Positions 23,992 through 32,983 of a DNA stretch of 64,000 nt are shown here, in pieces (the stretch's first letter is position 1; each line of letters opens with the position of its first letter). The notes under the pieces were generated by a model. That model saw nothing but the letters and a program-made list of their open reading frames with translations. It was not told the origin of the DNA and searched no databases. A program made the position numbers and the translations under genes. The DNA comes from Bradyrhizobium canariense (lineage in GTDB: Bacteria > Pseudomonadota > Alphaproteobacteria > Rhizobiales > Xanthobacteraceae): positions 248,001 to 312,000 of the forward strand of contig NZ_JAFCKJ010000008.1 of the NCBI RefSeq assembly GCF_018130465.1. Reading direction: 5' to 3'.

Positions 23992-26900
23992 ATGCCGAGC
24001 GCCGGATTTGTCCACCTTCACGTTCACTCGGCCTATTCGCTGCTCAAGGGCTCGATCAAGATCGCCAAGCTCGCCGAGCTTGCGAAGAAAGACCATCAGC
24101 CCGCGCTGGCGCTGACCGACACCGACAACATGTTCGGTGCGCTGGAGTTCTCCGACAAGATGGCGGGCTCCGGCATCCAGCCGATCGTCGGCTGCGAGCT
24201 CGCGATCGATTTCGGCGACCAGGATCCCAATGCGCGCAACGCGCTTCTGCCCTCGCGCGTGGTGCTGCTGGCTGCGCAGGAGCGCGGCTATCGCAGCCTG
24301 ATGCGGCTGAACTCGCGCGCGTTCCTGGAGACGCCCGACACCCATGCTCCCCACATCAAGTTCGACTGGCTCGAAGGCGAGACCGAAGGCCTGATCGCGC
24401 TGACGGGCGGTCCGGACGGGCCGATCTCGCTGGCGCTTGCCGGCGGTTATGCCGAGCTCGCGGCGGCGCGCTGCGAGCGTCTGGCCAGCCTGTTCGGGGA
24501 CCGCCTCTACATCGAATTGCAGCGCCACAACACCGAGAAGGAGCGGCGGGTCGAAAGCGGCCTGATCGACATTGCCTACACCAAGGGCCTGCCGCTGGTT
24601 GCGACCAACGAGCCGTATTTCGCCGCGACGGACGATTACGAAGCCCATGACGCGCTGCTCTGCATCGCCGGCGGGCGGCTGATCGCGGAGACCGAGCGCG
24701 AGCAGCTCACACCCGATCACCGCTTCAAGACCCGCGCCGAAATGGCGGTGCTGTTCGCCGACATTCCGGAGGCGCTGGCCTCGACGGTGGAGATCGCCGA
24801 GCGCTGCTCGTTCCGGCCGATGACGCGCAAGCCGATCCTGCCGTTCTTCACGGTCGGCGCTGCCGCAAGCTCCGATGCCGCTGCGGTCGAGGCGGCCGAA
24901 TTGAAGCGGCAGGCGGAAGAGGGGCTTGCCAATCGCCTGCGCGTGCACGGACTGTCGCAAGGCACGACGGAAGAAGATTACAACGCCCGGCTTGCGTTCG
25001 AGCTCGACGTCATCATGCGGATGAAATACGCGGGCTACTTCCTGATCGTCTCCGACTTCATCAAATGGGCGAAGGGGCAGGGCATCCCGGTCGGCCCAGG
25101 CCGCGGTTCCGGCGCAGGCTCGCTGGTTGCGTGGGCGCTGACCATCACCGACCTCGACCCGATCAAGTTCGGCCTGCTGTTCGAGCGCTTCCTCAATCCG
25201 GAACGCGTCTCGATGCCGGACTTCGACATCGACTTCTGCCAGGACCGCCGCGGCGAGGTGATCAAATACGTCCAGGAGCGCTACGGCCGCGACCAGGTCG
25301 CGCAGATCATCACCTTCGGTACGCTGCAGGCGCGCGGCGTGCTGCGCGACGTCGGGCGCGTGCTGCAAATGCCCTACGGCCAGGTCGACAAGCTGACCAA
25401 ACTGGTGCCGCAGAATCCGGCCGCACCGGTGACGCTGGCGGCTGCGATCGAGAGCGAGCCGAAGCTTCAGGCCTTCCGCGATGAAGACCCGGTGGTGGCG
25501 CGCGCCTTCGACATCGCACAGCGCCTCGAAGGCCTGACACGCCACGCCTCGACGCACGCGGCCGGCATCGTGATCGGCGATCGCCCCCTGAGCGAACTCG
25601 TGCCGATGTACCGCGATCCCAAGTCGGACATGCCGGTGACCCAGTTCAACATGAAATGGGTCGAGCCGGCCGGTCTCGTCAAATTCGACTTCCTCGGTCT
25701 GAAGACGCTGACCGTGCTCGACGTCGCGTGCAAACTGCTCAAGCCGCGCGACATCCATGTCGATCTCGCCACGCTGCCGATCGACGATGCCGAAAGCTAC
25801 CAGATGCTGGCGCGCGGCGAGGTGGTCGGCGTGTTCCAGGTTGAAAGCCAGGGCATGCGGCGCGCGCTGGTCGACATGCGCCCCGACCGTTTCGAGGACA
25901 TCATCGCGCTGGTCGCGCTCTATCGCCCGGGTCCGATGGCGAACATCCCGACCTATTGTTTGCGCAAGCACGGCGACGAGGAGCCGGAATATCTGCACCC
26001 CGTGCTGGAGCCGATTCTCAAAGAGACCTTCGGCGTCATCATCTACCAGGAACAGGTGATGCAGATCGCGCAGGTGATGTCGGGCTATTCGCTCGGCGAC
26101 GCCGACCTGCTGCGCCGCGCCATGGGCAAGAAGATCCGCGCCGAGATGGAGAAGCAGCGCGAGATCTTCGTCGCGGGCGCGGTGAAGAACGGCGTGCCGA
26201 AGGGGCAGGCCGACACCATCTTCGAGCTGCTGGCGAAATTCGCCGACTACGGCTTCAACAAGAGCCACGCGGCGGCCTATGCGCTGGTGTCCTACCACAC
26301 CGCCTACATGAAGGCGCACTACCCGGTGGAGTTCATCGCGGCGTCGATGACGCTCGATCTCAACAATACCGACAAGCTCTCCGAATTCCGCTCCGAGGCG
26401 CAGCGCCTCGGCATCAAGGTCGAGCCGCCCAACGTCAACCGCTCCGGCGCGACTTTCGAGGTCGGCGACAAGACCATCTACTATGCGCTCGCGGCGCTGA
26501 AGGGCGTCGGCATTGCGGCCGTCGAGCAGATCATCGCGGAGCGGACCAAAAACGGCCTGTTCACCTCGCTCGCCGACTTTGCCGCGCGGGTGTCGCCGCG
26601 CGCGATCAACAAGCGCATCATCGAAAGCCTCGCCGCCGCGGGCGCCTTCGACACGCTGGAGCCGAACAGGGCGCGGGTCTTCGCCGGCGCGGACTCGATT
26701 CTCGCCGCATGCCAGCGGGCGAACGAAGCTGCAACCATCGGCCAGAACGACATGTTCGGCAGCTCGGCCGACGCGCCGACCATCATGCTGCCGCAGATCG
26801 AGCCCTGGTTGCCGGCCGAGCGGCTGCGCCGCGAATATGACGCGATCGGCTTCTTCCTGTCGGGACATCCGCTCGACGATTACGCAACCGTGCTGAAGCG

Positions 26901-27495
26901 GCTGCGCGTACAGTCCTGGGCCGAGTTCTCGCGCGCGGTGAAGACCGGCGCCACCGCCGGCAAGGTCGCTGCCACCGTGGTGTCGCGCATGGAGCGGCGC
27001 ACCAAGACCGGCAACAAGATGGGCATCATGGGGCTCTCTGATCCCACGGGCCACTTTGAGGCGGTGCTGTTCTCCGAAGGCCTCGCGCAATATCGCGACG
27101 TGTTGGAGCCGGGCGCCGCGGTGCTGCTCCAGCTCGGCGCCGAGCTCCAGGGCGAGGACGTCCGCGCGCGCGTGCTCCACGCCGAGCCGCTGGACGAGGC
27201 CGCGGCCAAGACGCAGAAGGGCCTGCGCATCTTCGTGCGCGACACCAAGCCGCTTGAATCGATCGCCAAGCGTCTCGCCGGCCCCGACATGGCCGCTTCC
27301 AACGGCGCCGCGCCGAAAGTCGGCAGTCCCGGCATCGCGCCGCGCTCCAACGGCGACGGCGAGGTCTCGCTGGTCATGATGCTCGACCTCGAGACCGAGG
27401 TCGAGATGAAGCTGCCCGGCCGCTTCAAGGTCTCGCCGCAGATCGCCGGCGCCATCAAGGCGGTCGCGGGCGTCGTGGACGTGCAGCAGCTCTAA
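23992..27495 (+). CDS. dnaE: DNA polymerase III alpha subunit
   Basis: A 1167-residue replicative polymerase. It starts with the PHP domain (FVHLHVHSAYSLLKGS), then the PolIII palm/fingers with catalytic aspartates D412 and D414 in PDFDIDFC and the GPGRGSGAGSLVAWAL motif. A helix-hairpin-helix region and an OB-fold near residues 980-1080 precede the beta-clamp and tau-binding C-terminus. The length and motifs are those of DnaE1, the main replicative enzyme, rather than the DnaE2/ImuC mutasome polymerase. It stands alone on the plus strand; a 1071-codon open frame on the other strand is a composition artefact. Confidence 0.95.
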   Translation: MPSAGFVHLHVHSAYSLLKGSIKIAKLAELAKKDHQPALALTDTDNMFGALEFSDKMAGSGIQPIVGCELAIDFGDQDPNARNALLPSRVVLLAAQERGYRSLMRLNSRAFLETPDTHAPHIKFDWLEGETEGLIALTGGPDGPISLALAGGYAELAAARCERLASLFGDRLYIELQRHNTEKERRVESGLIDIAYTKGLPLVATNEPYFAATDDYEAHDALLCIAGGRLIAETEREQLTPDHRFKTRAEMAVLFADIPEALASTVEIAERCSFRPMTRKPILPFFTVGAAASSDAAAVEAAELKRQAEEGLANRLRVHGLSQGTTEEDYNARLAFELDVIMRMKYAGYFLIVSDFIKWAKGQGIPVGPGRGSGAGSLVAWALTITDLDPIKFGLLFERFLNPERVSMPDFDIDFCQDRRGEVIKYVQERYGRDQVAQIITFGTLQARGVLRDVGRVLQMPYGQVDKLTKLVPQNPAAPVTLAAAIESEPKLQAFRDEDPVVARAFDIAQRLEGLTRHASTHAAGIVIGDRPLSELVPMYRDPKSDMPVTQFNMKWVEPAGLVKFDFLGLKTLTVLDVACKLLKPRDIHVDLATLPIDDAESYQMLARGEVVGVFQVESQGMRRALVDMRPDRFEDIIALVALYRPGPMANIPTYCLRKHGDEEPEYLHPVLEPILKETFGVIIYQEQVMQIAQVMSGYSLGDADLLRRAMGKKIRAEMEKQREIFVAGAVKNGVPKGQADTIFELLAKFADYGFNKSHAAAYALVSYHTAYMKAHYPVEFIAASMTLDLNNTDKLSEFRSEAQRLGIKVEPPNVNRSGATFEVGDKTIYYALAALKGVGIAAVEQIIAERTKNGLFTSLADFAARVSPRAINKRIIESLAAAGAFDTLEPNRARVFAGADSILAACQRANEAATIGQNDMFGSSADAPTIMLPQIEPWLPAERLRREYDAIGFFLSGHPLDDYATVLKRLRVQSWAEFSRAVKTGATAGKVAATVVSRMERRTKTGNKMGIMGLSDPTGHFEAVLFSEGLAQYRDVLEPGAAVLLQLGAELQGEDVRARVLHAEPLDEAAAKTQKGLRIFVRDTKPLESIAKRLAGPDMAASNGAAPKVGSPGIAPRSNGDGEVSLVMMLDLETEVEMKLPGRFKVSPQIAGAIKAVAGVVDVQQL

Positions 27496-27588
27496 CCGCC
27501 GGTCTGGCGATCATCATTGCCAGAAGAGCGTTGCAACCTTGCGCTGATTCTGGCTAGCATACACCCGGGGAATGGACTGGGGCATGTG

Positions 27589-28116
27589 ATGCTGCGATGG
27601 GGCGCGTTGTTGTTTGCCGTTGGTGCAATGCTGACGGGGTGTGTCAGTGATCAGGTCGGAACCGACTTTGCTTCTGTGTCACGGAAGGTCGGTCCTCCGC
27701 GTGCAGGGCAGTCGCGCGCGGTTTTCTTGCAGGACAAGAGGCAGGGCCTGAGCATGGCAATCTGCGCCTGCGAGGTGAAGCTTGACGGTGCGCCGCTCGG
27801 GAAGGTCGTCGCCGGAAAATATGCCTATGCCGATCGTCCGGCCGGCCGTCACGAAGTGCTTGTGACCGAGCTGATGTTTCCCGGCGACACCAAGCGCGAG
27901 ATCGTGATGGAATCCGGCCGGACGCACTTTTACCTCATCAAGAGCAGTCCCAGGCACGATGCAGCGACGGGCGGAGCGGTCCTCGGCGGCCTCGCCGGGC
28001 TTGCGATCGTTTCCGTCGCGACCGCTGGCGAGGCGAATCCCGGGCCGGCCGAACTTGTCCCGCTGGACGAGGCGACCGCGCGAACAAAGCTCGCCGAGTT
28101 GCAAGCCATCGACTAG
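27589..28116 (+). CDS. DUF2846-like lipoprotein
   Basis: A 175-residue lipoprotein from ATG 27589, with lipobox LTGC (Cys18). The middle part has a short beta-rich domain (VKLDGAPLGKVVAGKYAYADRPAGRHEV) like DUF2846 or PEGA-type proteins. It ends with a Gly-zipper-like hydrophobic segment (GGAVLGGLAGLAIVSVA) that may insert in a membrane. Upstream in-frame starts (27517) would bury the signal peptide and are rejected. Function unknown; it follows dnaE by 93 nt. Confidence 0.65.
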   Translation: MLRWGALLFAVGAMLTGCVSDQVGTDFASVSRKVGPPRAGQSRAVFLQDKRQGLSMAICACEVKLDGAPLGKVVAGKYAYADRPAGRHEVLVTELMFPGDTKREIVMESGRTHFYLIKSSPRHDAATGGAVLGGLAGLAIVSVATAGEANPGPAELVPLDEATARTKLAELQAID

Positions 28117-28175
28117 GATGCGCGGCAAGGCTGCCGCGACATCGACGACGGCGGCCGGGTGCGGAGGAGCAAAGC

Positions 28176-28916
28176 ATGTGCGAGAATTGCGTCAGTGATC
28201 GCGGTGCCCGCATCGGGCCTTCGCGGAGGTCGCTCATCCACTTGTCTGTCTCCGCGCTCGGGCTGGCCTTGGGTGGAGCCGCCTTTGCCAAGGAGACCAA
28301 GGCGCCGCCCAAGCCGCAGAACGTGCTGTCGCCCGACGCATCATTGAAGCGCCTGACCGAAGGCAATGCGCGCTATGTCGACGGGGTGTCGCGGCGGCAC
28401 GATTTCAAGCACGAGCGGGAGGCGCTGGCCGGCGGACAGAATCCGTTCGCGGCCGTGCTGAGCTGTGCCGATTCGCGCATCGCGCCGGAATATGCCTTCG
28501 ACACCGGCCGCGGCGATCTGTTCGTCTGCCGCGTCGCCGGAAATTTCGCCGGCACCGAGACCATCGCCAGCATGGAATACGCGGTGGCCGTGCTGAATAC
28601 GCCGCTGATCCTCGTGCTCGGCCATGATGCTTGCGGTGCCGTCGATGCGACGCTGAAGGCGATCAAGGACGACAAGCCGCCGCCGGGCCATATCCCCTCG
28701 CTGGTCGATGCGATCGCGCCCGCCGCCAGGACTGCGATGCAGCAGGGTGGGAATGTCCTCGACAAGGCGATCCGGCAGAATGTGATCGACAACGTCGCGA
28801 AGCTGAAGTCGGCAGCGCCGATCCTCAATGCGGCCGCGGAGCAGGGCAAGCTGAAGGTCGTCGGCGGCATCTACCGGCTCACGACGGGAACGGTCGACCT
28901 GATCGCGCAGATCTGA
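28176..28916 (+). CDS. exported beta-class carbonic anhydrase
   Basis: A 246-residue enzyme interconverting CO2 and bicarbonate. Zinc ligands are C97, H150 and C153, with the Asp-Arg dyad D99/R101 in SCADSR and GHDACGAV. Unlike cytoplasmic beta-CAs it begins with a twin-arginine signal (GPSRRSLIHLSVSALGL, cleavage near AAFA), so it should fold in the cytoplasm and act in the periplasm. The N-terminus carries an extra MCENC. The start has GGAG upstream. A single gene, 59 nt after the lipoprotein gene. Confidence 0.88.
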   Translation: MCENCVSDRGARIGPSRRSLIHLSVSALGLALGGAAFAKETKAPPKPQNVLSPDASLKRLTEGNARYVDGVSRRHDFKHEREALAGGQNPFAAVLSCADSRIAPEYAFDTGRGDLFVCRVAGNFAGTETIASMEYAVAVLNTPLILVLGHDACGAVDATLKAIKDDKPPPGHIPSLVDAIAPAARTAMQQGGNVLDKAIRQNVIDNVAKLKSAAPILNAAAEQGKLKVVGGIYRLTTGTVDLIAQI

Positions 28917-29019
28917 CGAACTGGATCGGCTCGCGCCGATCCGTCGTCGCGAGGCTGATGCGAGTCTGACGCAGGCGTCTGGCGTCGGTGCCGGGCGCCA
29001 TGCCACCGCCTCAATCCGA

Positions 29020-29096
29020 GCCTTTCGTTATTTAGGCCTTCGTTATCCAAGCCTTTCGTTATCCAGGCCCTTTCGTGTCGAAGCCTTTCGTTCAAG
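29020..29096. repeat. five imperfect 14-16 bp tandem repeats
   Basis: Units resembling GCCTTTCGTTATCCAR occur five times in succession between the carbonic anhydrase and caspase-like genes. There are no spacers, so it is not a CRISPR array. It may be a decayed minisatellite or a cluster of binding sites upstream of the caspase-like gene. Confidence 0.75.
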
Positions 29097-29163
29097 TGCC
29101 ATTCAGCTGGCCGCGCGCCTGATGCGTGGCGGCACCTCAACAACAAAAGCGGGCAAGCAAGCC

Positions 29164-31641
29164 ATGCGTGGGACGCTCAGAGTCTTCATCTGCCTTCTCC
29201 TGCCGATCGCGGTCCTTGCCGCGGGCGCGCCGGTTCCGGCGCGTGCGCAGCAGCAGGAAAAGCGTATCGCGCTCGTGGTCGGCAACGGCGCCTATGCCAA
29301 GTCGCCGCTGGCGACGACCGCAAACGACGCCGGGCTGATCGCGCAGACGCTGCAAGCGGCGGGCTTCGACGTCGTCGGCGCCCGCGATCTCGACGGCGAC
29401 ACGCTGCGCAAGAGTTTTCGCGATTTCATCCAGAAGGCGCAGGCCTCCGGCCCCGGCACCGTCGCGATGATCTATCTCGCCGGCTACGGCGTGCAGCTTG
29501 CGGGTGAGAACTATTTCATCCCGGTCGATTCCAACATTACCCGCGACACCGACATTCCAACCGAGGGCCTGCGCATCAGCGACTATGCGCGCCAGCTCGC
29601 TTCCGTTCCGCTCAAGGCCAACATCATCGTGCTCGACGCCGCGCGGGCGCAGCCCTTCGTGGAGGGCGGCCAGCAGATCGCGAGCGGACTCGCGCTGGTC
29701 GAGCCCGACGCCAACATGCTGATCGCGTTCAACGCCGCCCCCGGCACGGTGGCCTCCGAGGAGCCCGGACCTTACGGTATCTACGCGCAGTCGCTGGCCG
29801 AGATGATCCGCACCGGCGGCCTGCCGCTGCCTGATGTGTTCGACCGCGTTCGCCTGCGCGTCAACGAGGCCAGCAAGGGCGCGCAGGTGCCCTGGAACGA
29901 GCAGAAGATATCGGCGCAGTTCTCGTTCTTCGAGCGCGGGCCCGACGCTCCGCCGCCGGAGACCGCGCCGGACCAGGTCGCCGCGATCCGCAACAAGCCG
30001 ATCCGCGATCTCGGCGTGCAGGATGCCTATGCCGCCGCGCTCACGCGCGACACGCTGCCGGCCTACGAAGAGTTTCTCGCCGCCTATCCCGGTGACCCGC
30101 TGTCGAAGCGTGTGATGGTGATCGCCGCGGCGCGCCGCGAGGCCATCACCTGGCGGCGGACCTATCGCGCCGACACGCCGGAAGCCTATTGGTCGTATCT
30201 GCGTCGCTATCCGCACGGTCCGCACGGGGCGGATGCGCGCCGGCGCCTGGCGATTCTCACCGCGCCTGCCGAGCCGCCGCCGAGCTTCGCGATGATCGAC
30301 TACGACGTGCTGCCACCGCCGCCGGAGGAGGTGGTCTATGTCGACCGTCCCGTGTTGTATTTCAGCGATCCGGATTTTGGCTTCGCGCCGCCACCGCCGC
30401 CGTCGGTCTACTATCTGCCGCCGCCGCCGCCGGACTTCATCGTGCTGGAGCCGCCGATGCCTGTGGTGGGCCTGTTCGTGCTGCCGCAGCCGATGTTCGT
30501 GCCGATCCCTGTGTTCTTCAGGCCGCCGGTCTATGTCGCACCGCCGCCGAACAACATCATCTATCAGAACATCCATAATACGACGGTGATCAACACGGTG
30601 ATCAACCGGCCGCCGGCGCCGCCGCCGGGTGCGGGGCCGGGGCCTGGACCGGGCAATCTCGCGCCGGCCGTTGCCGGCCGTGCCAATCCGGCCGGTCCTG
30701 CCGTGCCGCAGGCGGTCGCGCAGCGCGCCGCCCTGATTCAGCAGGGCAAGGCGCCGATGCCGCCGAGCGCGACGATGCAGCCGACGGCGAGGCCAGGAAC
30801 GCTTCCGGCGACGCCGGCCAATGTCGCGCCGACCGGTACGCCAACGACCACGCCACCTGGCACGCCACCGGCCAGGCTGCCCCAAGCCAACACGCTGCCG
30901 GTTCCCGGCACCCATGGCGGTCCACCTGTACCGCCAGCGGGGACCGGGCCTCTGCCGGGCGGAAGACCCGGGCTGCCGACGGCCACTGCACCCGGCGCAC
31001 CGCCGCCGGCCCATCCGGGGGCGCCGACGACTGCTGCTCCCGGCACCACGCTGCCGGCTCGTCCCGGTGCGCCAACCACCGCCGCGCCGGCGACCGCGCC
31101 CACGGCAACAAACCCGGCCGGTGTGCCCGGCCAACCGCCGAAGCCGCCGGTGGCCCAGACCCCGCCCGGGACCGGGCCTGGGGACCATGGCAAGTCCGCG
31201 ACTCGCGAGCCGGCTGGCTCGCCGCCTGCTGCCCGCACGCCTCCTGGCGCAGCTGGACGACCGGTCACGCCGCCGCCCTCGGCGGCGCGCGAGCCGATCA
31301 GGCCGCAGCATCAGCCGACCGCTGCTCCCGCCCAGGCTGCCCGGCCGTCGGCGCCACCACCGCGGCCTCAGGCCGTGGCGAGGCCGACCCCTCCGCCTCC
31401 GCCGCGTATCGCACCGCCGCCACCGGCGCGGGTGGCTCCGCCCGCCGCGGTCGCTCGGCCGGCGCCGCCGCCAATGGCGCGACCCGCGCCGCCGCCGCCG
31501 GTAGCCCGGCCGGCGCCACCGCCGCCGCCCCGGATGGCCGTCGCGCCACCGCCTCCGCCGCGCCCGGCAGCACCTCCGCCGCGTCCCGCGGCGCCGCCGC
31601 CGGCGGCAAAGAAGTGCCCGCCGAACCAGCCCAGATGCTAG
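29164..31641 (+). CDS. caspase-fold (C14) pseudo-peptidase with proline-rich tail
   Basis: An 825-residue exported protein from ATG 29164 (signal peptide ending VPARAQ). Residues 32 to about 255 are a caspase-like p20 domain (RIALVVGNGAYAKSPLATTANDA). The catalytic His position is Tyr108 (YLAGYGVQ for the usual YxxGHG) and the catalytic Cys position is Ala160 (LDAAR for LDACR), so it should be proteolytically dead. A helical linker (about 275-380) follows. The last 430 residues are Pro/Ala/Thr-rich with long PPPP runs, ending AKKCPPNQPRC. A scaffold or periplasmic-spanning role is plausible. A terminator and the rpsB promoter follow. Confidence 0.8.
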   Translation: MRGTLRVFICLLLPIAVLAAGAPVPARAQQQEKRIALVVGNGAYAKSPLATTANDAGLIAQTLQAAGFDVVGARDLDGDTLRKSFRDFIQKAQASGPGTVAMIYLAGYGVQLAGENYFIPVDSNITRDTDIPTEGLRISDYARQLASVPLKANIIVLDAARAQPFVEGGQQIASGLALVEPDANMLIAFNAAPGTVASEEPGPYGIYAQSLAEMIRTGGLPLPDVFDRVRLRVNEASKGAQVPWNEQKISAQFSFFERGPDAPPPETAPDQVAAIRNKPIRDLGVQDAYAAALTRDTLPAYEEFLAAYPGDPLSKRVMVIAAARREAITWRRTYRADTPEAYWSYLRRYPHGPHGADARRRLAILTAPAEPPPSFAMIDYDVLPPPPEEVVYVDRPVLYFSDPDFGFAPPPPPSVYYLPPPPPDFIVLEPPMPVVGLFVLPQPMFVPIPVFFRPPVYVAPPPNNIIYQNIHNTTVINTVINRPPAPPPGAGPGPGPGNLAPAVAGRANPAGPAVPQAVAQRAALIQQGKAPMPPSATMQPTARPGTLPATPANVAPTGTPTTTPPGTPPARLPQANTLPVPGTHGGPPVPPAGTGPLPGGRPGLPTATAPGAPPPAHPGAPTTAAPGTTLPARPGAPTTAAPATAPTATNPAGVPGQPPKPPVAQTPPGTGPGDHGKSATREPAGSPPAARTPPGAAGRPVTPPPSAAREPIRPQHQPTAAPAQAARPSAPPPRPQAVARPTPPPPPRIAPPPPARVAPPAAVARPAPPPMARPAPPPPVARPAPPPPPRMAVAPPPPPRPAAPPPRPAAPPPAAKKCPPNQPRC

Positions 31642-31673
31642 GCAGGTGCTAGGGCGCAGCGTGGTCTTTACGG

Positions 31674-31720
31674 AAGGGGGCCTCTCGCGGGCGAAAGCCG
31701 CCCCGAAAGGCCCTTATTTC
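31674..31720 (+). terminator. hairpin terminator after the caspase-like gene
   Basis: AAGGGGGCCT (31674-31683) pairs with AGGCCCTT (31708-31715), enclosing an inner CGGGC...GCCGC stem, and is followed by the T-rich ATTTC. It separates the caspase-like gene from the rpsB promoter. Confidence 0.45.
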
Positions 31721-31721
31721 C

Positions 31722-31749
31722 TTGCTTCTGGCCGAAATCGCGCTATACA
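31722..31749 (+). promoter_or_regulatory. candidate rpsB promoter
   Basis: TTGCTT (31722-31727) and TATACA (31744-31749) are spaced 16 nt. They lie just after a terminator and about 110 nt before rpsB, the expected place for a strong ribosomal-gene promoter with a leader. Confidence 0.45.
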
Positions 31750-31862
31750 CCGCGCCATCTCACACGGAAGCATGGCTCACAAGGCCGTCCGGTGGCAGCC
31801 GGGGCGACAACGCTCCGTTCTGCTCACACGCTTCCGGAGGAACCAACCGGAGAATTAGAACG

Positions 31863-32852
31863 ATGGCACTACCCGATTTCACTATGCGTCAGCTCCTCGA
31901 AGCCGGCGTGCACTTTGGTCACCAGTCTCACCGCTGGAATCCGAAAATGGCGCCGTTCATTTTCGGCGCTCGCAACAACATCCACATCGTCGACCTCGCG
32001 CAGACCGTGCCGTTGCTGCATACCGCCTTGCAGGCGGTCAGCGACACCGTCGCCAAGGGCGGCCGCATCCTGTTCGTCGGCACCAAGCGCCAGGCGCAGG
32101 ACGGCGTTGCCGACGCGGCCAAGCGCTGCGCTCAGTACTTCGTCAATTCGCGCTGGCTCGGCGGCACGCTGACCAACTGGAAGACGATCTCGGGCTCGAT
32201 CAAGCGCCTGCGTCATCTCGACGACGTCCTCGCCGGCGGCGATGCCTCCTCCTACACCAAGAAGGAGCGCCTGACGCTTCAGCGTGAGCGCGACAAGCTC
32301 GACCGCTCGCTCGGCGGCATCAAGGACATGGGCGGTCTGCCCGACCTGATCTTCGTGATTGACACCAACAAGGAAGACATCGCGATCCAGGAAGCCCAGC
32401 GGCTCAACATCCCGGTCGCCGCGATCGTCGACACCAATTCGGATCCGAAGGGCATCACCTATGTGGTGCCGGGCAATGACGACGCCGGCCGCGCGATCGC
32501 GCTCTATTGCGACCTGATCGCGCGCGCAGCGATTGACGGCATTTCGCGTGCCCAGGGCGATTCCGGCATCGACGTCGGCGCTTCGGTTCGGCCGGTCGCA
32601 GAAGAGCTGCCCGCCACGAGCGGCTTCCAGGGCCTCGCCGGTCCGCGCGGCACTTCCGACGACCTCAAGAAGCTCCCGGGCGTGTCGGGCGCGATCGAGA
32701 AGAAGTTCAACGACCTCGGCATCTTCCACTTCTGGCAGCTGGCCGAGCTCGATCACGACACCGCGCACAAGATCGGCGAAGAAGTCGGCCTGCCGAGCCG
32801 CGCGGACGCCTGGGTGGCCAAGGCCAAAGCGCTGACCGCGGAAGCGGAATAG
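31863..32852 (+). CDS. rpsB: 30S ribosomal protein S2
   Basis: A 329-residue S2 with the family signatures [29 protein letters not shown] and [19 protein letters not shown]. It is longer than E. coli S2 (about 240 residues) because of an alphaproteobacterial C-terminal extension of about 90 residues holding a helix-hairpin-helix-like segment ([20 protein letters not shown]). ATG 31863 follows AACCGGAGAATTAG. S2 joins the 30S subunit and recruits S1. First gene of the rpsB-tsf-pyrH-frr run. Confidence 0.96.
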   Translation: MALPDFTMRQLLEAGVHFGHQSHRWNPKMAPFIFGARNNIHIVDLAQTVPLLHTALQAVSDTVAKGGRILFVGTKRQAQDGVADAAKRCAQYFVNSRWLGGTLTNWKTISGSIKRLRHLDDVLAGGDASSYTKKERLTLQRERDKLDRSLGGIKDMGGLPDLIFVIDTNKEDIAIQEAQRLNIPVAAIVDTNSDPKGITYVVPGNDDAGRAIALYCDLIARAAIDGISRAQGDSGIDVGASVRPVAEELPATSGFQGLAGPRGTSDDLKKLPGVSGAIEKKFNDLGIFHFWQLAELDHDTAHKIGEEVGLPSRADAWVAKAKALTAEAE

Positions 32853-32870
32853 TCAAAAAGAGCGATGGGT

Positions 32871-32891
32871 TGGCCGGACAAGCTCCGGCCA
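32871..32891 (+). other. stem-loop between rpsB and tsf
   Basis: A perfect 8-bp inverted repeat, TGGCCGGA and TCCGGCCA around 5 nt, lies 18 nt after rpsB without a T-run. It may lower read-through or protect the rpsB mRNA end, giving the usual excess of S2 over EF-Ts; this is inference. Confidence 0.4.
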
Positions 32892-32983
32892 CCATTTCAG
32901 TTGACGCGAATTCCTGAGATGGACCGCGGCGAGGCGATCGGGCCGCGCCGCGGCGAACCGGCAGGCAAAAAGGATTTTCAACG

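Noticed and set aside
23965-27180. A 1071-codon open frame antisense to dnaE
   Set aside because: High-GC coding DNA often leaves the opposite strand open. The translation is low-complexity Arg/Asp/His-rich without family motifs, while the sense strand encodes a textbook DnaE.
29020-29096. CRISPR array
   Set aside because: The units are contiguous without unique spacers, too short, and no cas genes are present in the window.
28871-29146. Minus-strand 91-codon gene made of the tandem repeats
   Set aside because: The repeating NERL/NEGL peptide arises from the DNA repeats; there is no ribosome site and the frame runs into the antisense of the carbonic anhydrase.
29137-31311. A 724-codon Arg-rich frame antisense to the caspase-like gene
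   Set aside because: The Arg/Gly runs are the reverse complement of the proline codons of the sense gene.
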